Shown one piece after another: positions 27,462-35,715 of a DNA stretch of 64,000 nucleotides (the stretch's first letter is position 1; every line of letters begins with the position of its first letter). The DNA is from Pseudoduganella albidiflava (GTDB lineage: Bacteria > Pseudomonadota > Gammaproteobacteria > Burkholderiales > Burkholderiaceae_D), in NCBI RefSeq assembly GCF_004322755.1, contig NZ_CP036401.1, positions 4,712,001 to 4,776,000 of the forward strand, in the 5' to 3' direction. The position numbers were made by a program, and so were the translations under genes. The notes below the pieces were generated by a model that saw nothing but the letters and a program-made list of their open reading frames with translations, was not told where the DNA came from and searched no databases.

Positions 27462-28370
27462 ATGCGCCCTTCCTTCCTGCCACGGTTCCTGCCGCCCGCC
27501 GGCCGTTCCATCCCCCGCTTTTCGATCCTTCGCTCCCCGATCCTTCGTTCCCCGATCCTTCGCCTGACGATCCTGTTGCTGCTGGCCGCCCTGCTGGCCG
27601 GGTGCGCCGGCAACGCGCGCCTGAAGGAAGTGCGTGCCTTTGCCGCCGAAGCGCCCAAGCTGAACGGTTATGCGGAATTGAGCCAGCGTTACCGCGATAC
27701 GTACCAGCGTGAACAACCCTACCTGAGCCCGGCCGCCGATCGCCGCGAGCAAGCCATCGACGCCCAGCGCCGCGCCGCCTACCCGGACCTGGTGGCGATC
27801 CACGAGGCGGTCGTCGCCTACCTGCGCACGCTGGGCAAGCTGGCCGGCGGCGACCAGTTCGACCCGGGCGACCAGATCAAGGATGTGGCGAAAGGCATCA
27901 AGGCCTGGCCCGACACGGGCCTGACCGACCGCCACGTGAATGCGGTGTCCGGCCTGGCGCGGCTGCTGGCGCGCATCGGTACCGGGCGCGCCCAGGACCA
28001 GGCCGTGCAGGACATGCTGCGCGACGGCTACGAGCCACTGCGTGACTCGCTCGACGCGATGAGCACCGTGCTGCGCTATTACGACAAGAACCACGACAAC
28101 GAGCAGGCCATCGTGATCGGCATGCTGGAAACGGAGATCCCGTTTGCCGACAGTCCGCAGGAGCGGCTGCTGGCGGCCCTGGCGAAAGCCCACCGGCAGG
28201 ACAAGCTTGATGAATACCGGCTGCTGGGCCGGCGCCACACGCTGGCCCGGCAGCACGTGCAGGCGATCCGCGACCGGCATGAAGCGCTGTACCGTGGCCT
28301 GGCCCCGGCGCCGGCCGATCCGCAACCGGCGGCACGCGTTGCCGCCAACCAGGCAGGAGGCACGCCATGA
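27462..28370 (+). CDS. Putative lipoprotein, first gene of a three-gene operon
   Basis: A 302-residue protein with a lipoprotein signal: hydrophobic LTILLLLAALLAGC, with the lipobox cysteine at about 47. The mature part is mostly helical and charged, without recognisable domain. The signal-peptide n-region is long and contains 5-residue repeats (SPILR type). Its stop overlaps the start of the next gene (ATGA), so the two are translated together. It may be exported to the inner or outer membrane; no function can be assigned. Confidence 0.75.
   Translation: MRPSFLPRFLPPAGRSIPRFSILRSPILRSPILRLTILLLLAALLAGCAGNARLKEVRAFAAEAPKLNGYAELSQRYRDTYQREQPYLSPAADRREQAIDAQRRAAYPDLVAIHEAVVAYLRTLGKLAGGDQFDPGDQIKDVAKGIKAWPDTGLTDRHVNAVSGLARLLARIGTGRAQDQAVQDMLRDGYEPLRDSLDAMSTVLRYYDKNHDNEQAIVIGMLETEIPFADSPQERLLAALAKAHRQDKLDEYRLLGRRHTLARQHVQAIRDRHEALYRGLAPAPADPQPAARVAANQAGGTP
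27522..27581 (+). repeat. 15-nt tandem repeat in the signal peptide of the lipoprotein
   Basis: Four 15-nt units (ccgatccttcgttcc type), the last one diverged, encode SPILR-like repeats in the region before the lipoprotein hydrophobic core. Confidence 0.85.
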
Positions 28371-28939
28371 ACCAGACCACCAGCACGGGCGCCACAGGCG
28401 CCGAAGGCACCGGCGGCACCAGCGACACCAATCGCACCGACGACACCAAGGGTGCCGGCGCGGCTGTTTCCATGTCCCCCGCGGACATCGAAGCGCTGGC
28501 CGACAGCCTGTCCGACAGCGCGCATGTGCTGCACAAGCGCATCATGGCGGCAATCCGCAAGAATGCCGCCACCTCCGGCCAGGCGATCTCGCACGGCGAG
28601 GCGCAGGCGCTGTTCGAGCAGGAAATCGCCCTGCGCCAGCAAGCCAACGCCCTGTATGCGGACGCGACCGGATACGCCGCCCGGGCGCTGGCCCTGCCCG
28701 CCCGCGAACTGCTCGACCTGGCGGCGCGTGCCCGCGAGCACATCCGGCGCATCGACCGCGCGAAGGAACTGGCCGGGATTGCCTCGGCGCTGCTGAACGC
28801 GGCCGCCGCGATCGCGGCATTGAAGCCGGAAGCCCTGGTGCCCGCGCTGGAAGACCTGAAGGAACACCTCGCCGCATTACCGGACACTGCCAAGAAGGCC
28901 TCCCTCCCCGCCGGGGACGGGCATACAATGGAGACATGA
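28367..28939 (+). CDS. Unknown helical protein, second gene of the operon
   Basis: A 190-residue protein linked to its neighbours by ATGA overlaps at both ends. Residues 1-35 are a threonine/glycine-rich, probably disordered stretch; residues 36-175 are predicted by eye to be long helices (SPADIEALADSLSDSAHVLHKRIM, ALYADATGYAARAL). No signal peptide or membrane segment is seen. I recognise no family. Tight coupling suggests it works with the lipoprotein upstream or the zinc-finger protein downstream. Confidence 0.7.
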   Translation: MNQTTSTGATGAEGTGGTSDTNRTDDTKGAGAAVSMSPADIEALADSLSDSAHVLHKRIMAAIRKNAATSGQAISHGEAQALFEQEIALRQQANALYADATGYAARALALPARELLDLAARAREHIRRIDRAKELAGIASALLNAAAAIAALKPEALVPALEDLKEHLAALPDTAKKASLPAGDGHTMET

Positions 28940-29361
28940 ATGCCCTGACCCCGGTCCAGCGCGCGGCGCTGCATGCCTCGCTCGAGCAGCGCAAGCTCGC
29001 GCTGCTGCGGCAGCTTGCGGCCCGGCCGGCGGGCGAGTCCAACCGTGCCCAGGCTGTCGAGGAAGTGGAAACCTCCCCCGCCGACAGCGCCAGCAACCGC
29101 ACGCTGAACCAGCTGGAAGCGGAGGCGGACGAACTTCGGCTGGCGCAACTGTCGTCGATCCGCCACGCACTGGCCAAATTCGACGGCGACGATGACGGCC
29201 CGCATGGCGATGGCGGCCATGGTGGCGGCGGCGGCGAGGCCGGCGACTATGGCGATTGCGAAAACTGCGGCGAGCCGATCGGCTATTCCCGGCTGGAAGC
29301 CCGCCCCGAGGCGCGCTTCTGCATCGCTTGCCAGACCCGGCTGGAGCAGCACCGGCGTTGA
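28936..29361 (+). CDS. DksA/TraR C4 zinc-finger family protein
   Basis: A 141-residue protein with an N-terminal coiled-coil segment (LHASLEQRKLALLRQL and a second helix) and a C-terminal zinc finger C-x2-C-x17-C-x2-C (CENCGEPI to CIAC). This is the DksA/TraR layout; such proteins enter the RNA polymerase secondary channel. A histidine/glycine/aspartate-rich linker (GPHGDGGHGGGGG) precedes the finger. The acidic DxxDA tip of true DksA is not evident, so regulatory activity is uncertain. GGAG precedes the ATG, which overlaps the stop of the preceding gene. Confidence 0.85.
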   Translation: MNALTPVQRAALHASLEQRKLALLRQLAARPAGESNRAQAVEEVETSPADSASNRTLNQLEAEADELRLAQLSSIRHALAKFDGDDDGPHGDGGHGGGGGEAGDYGDCENCGEPIGYSRLEARPEARFCIACQTRLEQHRR

Positions 29362-29426
29362 GCACGGGGGGCTGCCGGCGCCGTGATGTGCGCAGCCACC
29401 CCGCCCACCCGTCCTATAATTCCCCC

Positions 29427-30335
29427 ATGGGCTACAAGACGATCGTGGTACACGTGGACGAGGCACCCCACTCCGCGGCGCGGGTGCTGATGGCGGCCGA
29501 CCTGGCGCTGCAGCACGGCGCGCACGTGATCGGCGTGGCGCTGACCGGCGTCTCCCGCTTCCTCTACCAGAACGAGATGGTCGACGACGAAGACCCCAAC
29601 CTCGCGCTGCATCTCGACGTGCTGCGCGAGCGCGCCCGCCGCGCGCTGGCCGGCTTCGCGCCGCAGTTGCACGCGCTGGGCGTGCACAGTGTCGAGGAAC
29701 GGGTGCTCGACGACGAACCCGGCGCCGGCCTGGCACTGGTGGCACGGCATGCGGACCTGGCCATCGTCGGCCAGGCGCCGCCGGATGGGCGCAGCGGGTC
29801 TCCGGCGGCGTTCCCGGCCGAGGTGCTCACCGAATCCGGCTGCCCGGTAATGGTGGTGCCCTTCACGGCACGCCCGCGCGGTTCGATTTCCGTTACCCCG
29901 GCGGGCGTGGCAAGCCCGGGCGCGCCGGCACCCGGCCGCCACATCCTGGTCGCCTGGAATGCCAGCAAGGAAGCCGCGCGCGCCGTGCGCGAGGCGCTGC
30001 CGCTGCTGGCGCGGGCCGACAAGATAACGCTGGCGATGATCGATGCCGACCTGCGCCCGGCGGCATTCGGCGACACGCCGGGCGCCGACGTGCTGGCATG
30101 GCTGGCGCGCCACGGCATTTCGGCCGATACCCAGGTGCGGCAGACAGCCCGCCAGGGCTTGCTGAAGCGTCCGGGCGATGTCGGCGAGGCATTGCTGATG
30201 CTGGCCGGCGAAACCGGCTGCGATCTCGTCGTGCTGGGCGCGTATGGCCACTCGCGCTTCCGCGAAACCCTGCTGGGCGGCGTCACGCGCACCGTGCTGG
30301 AAGCCATGACGGTGCCGGTGCTGATGGCGCATTGA
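29427..30335 (+). CDS. Tandem universal stress protein
   Basis: Two UspA domains in one chain of 302 residues (about 1-145 and 165-302). The first starts MGYKTIVVHVDE; the second has the ATP-binding signature GAYGHSRFRETLLGGVTRTVL near the C-terminus. Cytoplasmic protein of general stress survival. The start at 29427 fits the family although the Shine-Dalgarno is poor. It follows the DksA-like gene by 65 nt on the same strand and lies next to other stress genes. Confidence 0.92.
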   Translation: MGYKTIVVHVDEAPHSAARVLMAADLALQHGAHVIGVALTGVSRFLYQNEMVDDEDPNLALHLDVLRERARRALAGFAPQLHALGVHSVEERVLDDEPGAGLALVARHADLAIVGQAPPDGRSGSPAAFPAEVLTESGCPVMVVPFTARPRGSISVTPAGVASPGAPAPGRHILVAWNASKEAARAVREALPLLARADKITLAMIDADLRPAAFGDTPGADVLAWLARHGISADTQVRQTARQGLLKRPGDVGEALLMLAGETGCDLVVLGAYGHSRFRETLLGGVTRTVLEAMTVPVLMAH

Positions 30336-30387
30336 GATCGCGCAATAAGGTGGCGCAATAAGATGGCGCAATACAAGGCGCAATAAG
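30324..30387 (+). repeat. 13-nt tandem repeat across the stop codon of the stress-protein gene
   Basis: Five units (gtggcgcaataag type) of 13, 13, 13, 13 and 12 nt; the first contains the TGA stop of the universal stress gene and the rest run into the intergenic gap. Confidence 0.85.
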
Positions 30388-30423
30388 CGGCATTTCGAAT
30401 GCGTGCACACGGCACGCTCCGCC

Positions 30424-30789
30424 TCATTCCTGCCAGTCCTGGTCGCGGATCTTCGCCACCTGGCGCTGGGCCATCCATTTCCATAACTGCAGCGCGTCTT
30501 CCTTGCCGGCCGACATGCGGCGTGGACTGGCCAGCGCGATCTCGCAATCGCGGTCCGACCACTCCTCGAAACGGATCGCGCCCCCGCCCGCACCGCCGCG
30601 CACCACTTCCATCTGGTACATCAGCCCGTCGTCGTAGCCGAAGCGCAGCACCGCCGAGGGCGGAATGCCGTCCGCCCCGGCGCCATCGCCCTCGTAGATT
30701 TCCGACAGCGCGGCAGCCAGTTGCGCCTCGGTCGGTGCCTGCACGTTGTGGCCGTCAGGCCCCGTGAGCTCTACCCATGCGTGTGTCAT
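30424..30789 (-). CDS. Conserved hypothetical protein
   Basis: A 121-residue soluble protein starting at MTHAWVELTGPDG, with GGAGGGG 7 nt before the ATG at 30789. The middle contains a beta-rich stretch (SAVLRFGYDDGLMYQMEVVRGG) and the end is helical and charged. No known family was recognised. It is 52 nt downstream of the glycine-zipper stress protein on the same strand and is likely co-transcribed with it. Confidence 0.7.
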   Translation of the reverse strand: MTHAWVELTGPDGHNVQAPTEAQLAAALSEIYEGDGAGADGIPPSAVLRFGYDDGLMYQMEVVRGGAGGGAIRFEEWSDRDCEIALASPRRMSAGKEDALQLWKWMAQRQVAKIRDQDWQE

Positions 30790-30841
30790 GCACGCCCCTC
30801 CAGAAATAACGTGGCGCGACGGTGCCGGCCCCGATCGCCGA

Positions 30842-31393
30842 TCAGGCGATACGCCGCGGCAGCGACAGTGGATCGAAGTCTTTCCAGTCGCCACCGGCGA
30901 TGGTGCCGTCGGCGCGCTCGATGTCGTTGGCGCCCAGCCTGCGCAGCAGCTGCACGACGCGGTCCTCGTCGCCATCCGGCAAGGCGACCGCGACCAGCAT
31001 GCCGGACTTGCGCGGTGCGACGGTGTTTTCGCCGCCCTGCTCCGGTTCGCCCTTCTCCTTCATGTGCGAGAAGCTGTACAGCGAGCCCACGTGCGCGCCG
31101 AGCAGGCCGCCGACCACCGGGCCGGCGGGGCCGGTCAGCGGCACCGTCGCGGCACCGATGGCCGCGCCGATCGCGCCGCCGGTGGCGGCCCCCTTCGCCA
31201 GGCCTTCCGGGGAATCCTTGGCGCCAGGCGACAGCGTGCGGTCGCCGCCCAGGGCATGCATGTCATGCTGGCCGGGCTGGTTCACATAAAACGAGCTGAT
31301 GCGGTCTTCCGGGTAGCCCGCTTCCAGCAGGGCCTGGCGTGCGCCGTCGATTTGTTCCTGCAGCTGGAAATGACCGGCGATGATGGTTGTCAT
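30842..31393 (-). CDS. Glycine-zipper general-stress-type protein
   Basis: A 183-residue protein. The N-terminal part (TIIAGHFQLQEQIDGARQALLEAGYPEDRISSFYV) is a heavy-metal/ferredoxin-like alpha-beta segment found in bacterial general-stress proteins. The middle is a glycine-zipper, membrane-inserting stretch (AATGGAIGAAIGAATV and GPVVGGLLGA), and the end repeats the alpha-beta pattern (MLVAVALPDGDEDRVVQLLRRLGA). AGGAG lies 10 nt before the ATG. A GTACG-N4-CGCAC site 62 nt upstream ties it to the envelope-stress promoter class of this window. Confidence 0.8.
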   Translation of the reverse strand: MTTIIAGHFQLQEQIDGARQALLEAGYPEDRISSFYVNQPGQHDMHALGGDRTLSPGAKDSPEGLAKGAATGGAIGAAIGAATVPLTGPAGPVVGGLLGAHVGSLYSFSHMKEKGEPEQGGENTVAPRKSGMLVAVALPDGDEDRVVQLLRRLGANDIERADGTIAGGDWKDFDPLSLPRRIA

Positions 31394-31454
31394 GATTGTT
31401 ATCTCCTGCATGAATTGGACGCACTCAGCTTGCCGCGCGCTCCAGTGTGTTTCC

Positions 31455-31468
31455 GTACGTTGACGCAC
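31455..31468 (-). promoter_or_regulatory. GTRCG-N4-CGYAC site upstream of the glycine-zipper stress gene
   Basis: GTACG-TTGA-CGCAC on the plus strand. A weak -10 candidate (AAGCTG on the minus strand, 31426-31431) lies 23 nt downstream. Confidence 0.6.
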
Positions 31469-31533
31469 ATAGCCTGGCGCAAGTTCGCCGGCCGGCATCG
31501 TGATAGCGGAATCAGGGAGTGCGAAGCGATGCG

Positions 31534-32907
31534 TCAGCCAGCGGCGCCAGCTTCCCGATGCGGCGGGCGCTGTGGCAGCCAGACGGTGAACGCGGTGCCC
31601 TGGCCCGGCTGGGACTGGACCTCGATGCGCCCGCCATGCCGGTTGACGATGCCATACGACAGCGACAGCCCCAGGCCGGTGCCGCTGCCCACCGGTTTGG
31701 TGGTGAAGAATGGCTCGAAGATGCGGGTCAGGTGCTCCGGCGCGATGCCGGCGCCGGTATCGGCGATTTCCACCCATACCCAGTCGCCCTGCACGCCGGT
31801 ACGGATACGGATCACGCCCCGTTCGGCGATCGCCTGGCCGGCATTGACGAGCAGGTTCATGAAGACCTGGTTCAATTGCGACGCGCGGCACTCCACCAGG
31901 GGCAGGTTGCCGTATTCCTTGACCACGGTGACCTTGAACTTCAATTCGTTGGCAACGATGTTCAGCGTGCTGTCCAGCCCGCGGTGCAGGTCGGCGAACT
32001 GCCATTCCGTTTCACCGACGTGCGAGAACTCGCGCAGCGATTGCACGATTTCCTTCACGCGCCGCAAGCCGTCGATGGATTCGCCGATGAGCGCCGTGGC
32101 GTCGTCGCGCAGGAAGTCCAGGTCGGCATCCCGCCGCAGCGGCGCCATGTGGCCGATCAGCTCAGGGTACCCGGCAATGGCGCCGTGGTACTCGTCGACC
32201 AGCCGCAGCAGCGCGCCCACGTAGCCTTGCAGCGAACTCATGTTGGAATTGACGAAGCCGATCGGGTTATTGATCTCGTGCGCGATGCCGGCCGCCAGTT
32301 GCCCGATGGAGGCCAACTTTTCGGCCTGCAGCAACTGCTCATGGGCTTCGCGCAGCTTGCCGATCAGCTGCTGCTGTTCGATGCCTTTCGCCAGCAGCGC
32401 CTCCTCCATTGCCTTGCGGTCGGTGATGTCGGTCAGCGCGCCGATCACTTCCAGCGGCCGGCCAGCCGCGTCGCGGATCAGCCGCAGGGTATCGTGCATC
32501 CACAGGTAGCGCCCGTCCGCCGTGCGGAAACGGTATTCGTATACCCGCTGCCCTTCGGTGAACACTTCGGCCAGGCTGGCAACGATGCGCGGCTTGTCGT
32601 CGGGATGGATATGGTCGAACCAGAAATTCGGGTCCGCCAGCATTTCCGCAGGCCGGTAGCCCAGCATGTTGAAGGCGTTATTGCTGACGAACGTCATCTT
32701 GAAGTCGCCGCTCGGCACCGTGGAGTAGATCAGCGCCGGGGTGTTGTCGATCAGGTATTGCAGGCGGGTGGACAGCGCGGGATCGGAAGGCACGGCGCCG
32801 GCTGGCGCGGGATCGGAGCTGGCCGGGCCGGCAGGCGCTGGATCGGAGCGAGCCGCGCCGGAAGGCGCGGCGGGTGGAAGCGAGGCATCGTACTCTTCGA
32901 AGTGCAT
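31534..32907 (-). CDS. PAS-domain sensor histidine kinase
   Basis: Soluble kinase of 457 residues. A PAS domain with PAC motif spans about 46-165 (NTPALIYSTVPSGDFKMTFVSNNAFNMLGY to LTDITDRKAMEEAL), then a coiled coil, HisKA with H210 in AGIAHEINNPIGFVNSN, and an ATPase domain (MNLLVNAGQAI, DTGAGIAPE, GTGLGLSLSYGI). This is the NtrB-like HPK4 kinase group. No response regulator lies next to it. Residues 21-44 contain three S-D-P-A-P-A-G repeats of ten residues. The ATG overlaps the stop of mtfA by one base (TAATG), so the two are coupled. Confidence 0.9.
   Translation of the reverse strand: MHFEEYDASLPPAAPSGAARSDPAPAGPASSDPAPAGAVPSDPALSTRLQYLIDNTPALIYSTVPSGDFKMTFVSNNAFNMLGYRPAEMLADPNFWFDHIHPDDKPRIVASLAEVFTEGQRVYEYRFRTADGRYLWMHDTLRLIRDAAGRPLEVIGALTDITDRKAMEEALLAKGIEQQQLIGKLREAHEQLLQAEKLASIGQLAAGIAHEINNPIGFVNSNMSSLQGYVGALLRLVDEYHGAIAGYPELIGHMAPLRRDADLDFLRDDATALIGESIDGLRRVKEIVQSLREFSHVGETEWQFADLHRGLDSTLNIVANELKFKVTVVKEYGNLPLVECRASQLNQVFMNLLVNAGQAIAERGVIRIRTGVQGDWVWVEIADTGAGIAPEHLTRIFEPFFTTKPVGSGTGLGLSLSYGIVNRHGGRIEVQSQPGQGTAFTVWLPQRPPHREAGAAG
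32775..32874 (-). repeat. 30-nt tandem repeat in the sensor kinase N-terminus
   Basis: Three full 30-nt units and a partial one lie between the start of the kinase gene and its PAS domain. They encode ten-residue SDPAPAG repeats, a flexible linker. Confidence 0.85.
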
Positions 32908-33821
32908 TACCAGCTGGCCCAGGCGAACGAGCGGTTGGCGGGCAGCGCCGGCGACACGGCTGGCCCCAGCGATGCCGGATGGTCCGGCTCGAACGCGGCC
33001 GGCGGTTCGTCCAGCCACGCGCGCGGATCGACACGGTAATACTTCGCCAGCTCGTCGTACAGCGCCGGGTGGCGCTGCGCCAGCTGCCATGGCTTGCCGA
33101 AGAATGTCTCGGTGGCGACGGCGAAGAACTCGGCCGGACTGGTGGCGCCGTAATGATCGAGCACGCTGTCCTGGCTGCCCATCCAGGCGGCGCGGCGCAG
33201 GTGCGCATAATCGCGGGACAGGACCTCGGACCAGTTGCGGTAGTTTTCGCTACTGCCCAGGTACGGTGCGCCATTGGTGGCACCCGATTCGCTGTCGAGC
33301 TGGTGGGCGAATTCGTGCAGCACCACGTTATGGCCATCCCAGGCCAGCGCGCCACGCTCCGTATCGTCCCAGGACAGCACCACGCGGCCATCCTGCCACG
33401 ACTCGCCCAGCATGGTCTGGCGGAAATGCGTGACGACACCGCCCGGCCCCACGTCCTGCCGCGCCGCGGCAAAGGCGCCCGGGTACAGCAGGATCGTGCG
33501 CAGCGAAGGATAGACGCCGGTGGCGCGGTTCAGCAGGAGCAGGCAAGCCTGGCCGGCAATGGCCACGCGCATCTCGTCCGTGACGTCGAGCCCGGCACAG
33601 CCGACGAACTTTTTCTGGTGGAGGAATTGCTTGACGAGCCGGTGCAGTTGTTCCTGCAGCTCCGGCGCGAGGCGATCATGGATGGGAACGTAGCGGCGCA
33701 GCGCCGCAAGCGCGGCTGGCGGCAGTGGCCGGGCCAATGCCCGGCGCAAGGTCAGGCGGGGATACAGGAATGGCGTGGCCACTGCCAGCGCCACGACCGT
33801 CAAACCAAGCAATGCGTCCAT
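32907..33821 (-). CDS. mtfA: MtfA-family zinc peptidase
   Basis: Zinc-dependent peptidase of the MtfA (M90) family, 304 residues. In E. coli MtfA binds the glucose repressor Mlc and has aminopeptidase activity. HEFAH at 169-173 with the following QLDSESG is the metal site, and the downstream glutamate is in SPAEFFAVATETFF. The N-terminus contains one membrane anchor (residues 3-20), which E. coli MtfA lacks. It is the first gene of a pair with the PAS kinase, overlapping it by one base. A joint role is possible but not known. Confidence 0.9.
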   Translation of the reverse strand: MDALLGLTVVALAVATPFLYPRLTLRRALARPLPPAALAALRRYVPIHDRLAPELQEQLHRLVKQFLHQKKFVGCAGLDVTDEMRVAIAGQACLLLLNRATGVYPSLRTILLYPGAFAAARQDVGPGGVVTHFRQTMLGESWQDGRVVLSWDDTERGALAWDGHNVVLHEFAHQLDSESGATNGAPYLGSSENYRNWSEVLSRDYAHLRRAAWMGSQDSVLDHYGATSPAEFFAVATETFFGKPWQLAQRHPALYDELAKYYRVDPRAWLDEPPAAFEPDHPASLGPAVSPALPANRSFAWASW

Positions 33822-34004
33822 AGTGGCCGTCCATAACGATATATGTCGCCACAGATGGGGAGCGTTGCCGGCAATTCAATCAATGCGCAGTGAACAAATT
33901 ACAAGCTGCGCGGCCCTGTACGGAAGCGGTCCGAAACCGGTTCCGCGCGGCAGGCCGGCCGGGTCGCCGCGCGAGCGCTGGCGACGCCGCGCCGCCGGCC
34001 GTCC

Positions 34005-34622
34005 TTACTGCTGGGCCTTCTGCAGCGATTGCGGGGCGCCGAACAGGGCGGCCACCAGCGGGTCGCGCGTCACGGGGCCGCGGTTCACGCGGATCGCGTA
34101 ATGCGTATCGTCCGCCAGGATATGGAAGTGGCGGCCGCTGCCGGCCATGCTCTGCTCGCGCAGGCTCGGGCGTTCCTTGCGCGGCGGCGAGCCTTCGCGT
34201 TTCGGCTGGGCGATCGCGGCCAGGAAGGCCTGCACGCGCTCGGCATCCGGGGTTAGCCGGTAGACGGCCTTGCCCAGGTAGGTGGCGGTGCCCTCGATAT
34301 AGCGGGCCAGTTCGATCACGCCCGCTTCGCGCAGGTCGCGGATGTACTTGCGGGCGCCGGACGGGGAAAACTTGAGGAACCATGCGATTTCGTCGGCCAG
34401 CATTTCATGCTGCTGCAGTTCGCCGATCAGTTTCTGCATGTTTTCGATACGGCGCAGCGTGGCCGAGGTGGACCGTACGCGCTCGATCGGCGCCAGCGAC
34501 AATGCCTTGCGCTCGGTCCCCGGACCCGGGCGCTCCACCAGCGCCAGGCGCGGCTTCGCGGCGGGCTGGGAGGCCATCACATCGCTGTTCGACAGGTCGT
34601 GAGAATCTCTGATTGCGTGCAT
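34005..34622 (-). CDS. Winged-helix DNA-binding protein of unknown role
   Basis: A 205-residue cytoplasmic protein. Residues about 55-125 resemble a winged helix (MQKLIGELQQHEMLADEIAWFLKFSPSGARKYIRDLREAGVIELARY), preceded by a basic tail and followed by a proline/arginine-rich stretch. It is probably a transcription regulator of the ArsR/MarR-like fold, without a clear ligand domain. A GTTCG-N4-CGCAC site about 100 nt upstream places it in the same promoter class as the envelope genes. A second regulator in the regulon is possible. Confidence 0.7.
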   Translation of the reverse strand: MHAIRDSHDLSNSDVMASQPAAKPRLALVERPGPGTERKALSLAPIERVRSTSATLRRIENMQKLIGELQQHEMLADEIAWFLKFSPSGARKYIRDLREAGVIELARYIEGTATYLGKAVYRLTPDAERVQAFLAAIAQPKREGSPPRKERPSLREQSMAGSGRHFHILADDTHYAIRVNRGPVTRDPLVAALFGAPQSLQKAQQ

Positions 34623-34724
34623 TTGAACACTCCTTATAACGGTAGCCGGTTAGCGCGGTGCGGGGTCACTGCGCATTCATTCCTTCATTGGGCTCCAGAT
34701 TGCCGTTATGCGTTGTACAAGTCT

Positions 34725-34738
34725 GTGCGGCAACGAAC
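34725..34738 (-). promoter_or_regulatory. GTRCG-N4-CGYAC site upstream of the winged-helix gene
   Basis: On the minus strand it reads GTTCG-TTGC-CGCAC. CAATCT (34697-34702) lies 22 nt downstream as -10 candidate. Confidence 0.6.
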
Positions 34739-34856
34739 ATAAAATGGTTCAAAAGTTAAAGCCACTTCGGCGCACTGCTGGCGCCATCGCGATGTCTTCG
34801 CGCCGTATCTGCATGGAATTCGCGATGTATTCAAACCGCCACGTTCGGCCTTGAAT

Positions 34857-34870
34857 GTGCGCTCGCGAAC
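34857..34870 (+). promoter_or_regulatory. GTRCG-N4-CGYAC-type site upstream of the small lipoprotein
   Basis: GTGCG-CTCG-CGAAC, followed 21 nt later by TTAAAG (34892-34897). The right half deviates at one base, as at 46850. Confidence 0.6.
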
Positions 34871-34932
34871 AGAACGGCTGGTTCTTGTTGTTTAAAGTGC
34901 ATCCCGGACCAACCTTAAAGAGAGGACACACC

Positions 34933-35205
34933 ATGAAATACTCCATCCTGCTGGCGGCCATCACCGCCCTGAGCCTGTCGGCCTGCAACAAGACCGAAAA
35001 CACCGTGCCGGCGACCGACACCACGGCACCTGCCACGGCACCGGCCGCAACCGAGCCGGCAGCCCCGGCCGCCGCACCGGCCGACACCATGACGCCGCCA
35101 CCGGCCGATACCACCACCCCGCCAGCCGACACCACGGCTCCGGCAGGCACCGGCACCACGCCGGCCGGCACCACGCCGCCAGCTGGCGGCACCACGACCC
35201 AGTAA
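34933..35205 (+). CDS. Small low-complexity lipoprotein
   Basis: A 90-residue protein with lipoprotein signal MKYSILLAAITALSLSAC, cysteine at 18. The mature chain is almost entirely threonine, alanine and proline (TTAPATAPAATEP, PPADTTTPPADTT), so it should be an extended disordered tether outside the inner membrane. Function unknown. AGAGGA precedes the ATG. A class II-type site lies 63 nt upstream. Confidence 0.75.
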   Translation: MKYSILLAAITALSLSACNKTENTVPATDTTAPATAPAATEPAAPAAAPADTMTPPPADTTTPPADTTAPAGTGTTPAGTTPPAGGTTTQ

Positions 35206-35344
35206 GCGCCTTCCCGGTAGCGGGCTTCCTCAGGGAAGCCTGGTTTTGCGAAGGCATTCCTTCGCAACGGGACAGCAGCAAGGGCGTGATCCAGCAAAGG
35301 GCTTTGCCCCAGCCGGAGGTGTCGAGCGGGGTTCAGGCTGGGGT

Positions 35345-35420
35345 GCTCACGACATGAGTTGCTCACGACATGAGTTCTCAACACATGAGTTACTCACGAC
35401 ATGGGTTGCTCACGACAACG
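35345..35420 (+). repeat. 16-nt tandem repeat in the gap before ompA
   Basis: Five units (gctcacgacatgagtt type; one of 15 nt, the last truncated) lie in the 510-nt gap between the small lipoprotein and the OmpA gene. Apart from this array, a terminator and the ompA promoter, I see nothing in the gap. Confidence 0.85.
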
Positions 35421-35443
35421 AGATCGCAGACGACATGCCCATG

Positions 35444-35470
35444 AAACGCGCCGAGATGGCGCGTTTTTTT
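35444..35470 (+). terminator. Intrinsic terminator upstream of ompA
   Basis: AAACGCGCC and GGCGCGTTT pair around a 5-nt loop and end in a run of T. It probably ends transcription coming from the small lipoprotein gene. Confidence 0.85.
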
Positions 35471-35554
35471 CGGCTTCCCTCCCGTTGGATGGAAGGACAA
35501 TGTTTCAGTTCCCGTTGTAATATCGCCACACATTTGATATAACGCAAGCTTATT

Positions 35555-35568
35555 GTGCGGTACCGCAC
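35555..35568 (+). promoter_or_regulatory. GTRCG-N4-CGYAC site upstream of ompA
   Basis: Perfect GTGCG-GTAC-CGCAC. CATAAA (35590-35595) lies 21 nt downstream as -10 candidate, leaving a leader of about 115 nt before the GTG start. Confidence 0.65.
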
Positions 35569-35715
35569 CGAAGGTGGGGTTGCCAGCACCATAAACTTGA
35601 CGCAACAGCAATGCAAAAGCTGCAATTGAAAGCAGAGCTGGCCAAGAACAGCCACAGCGACTTCTCTCAATATTGCTGTTGATAAAAATTTCTTCCAACG
35701 CATCAGGAGTTATCA

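Larger units (their letters stand above)
34623..34932. other. Divergent regulatory region with two class II-type sites
   Basis: The 310-nt gap between the winged-helix gene and the small lipoprotein contains no gene. It holds two sites of the GTRCG-N4-CGYAC type, one serving each side. Confidence 0.6.
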
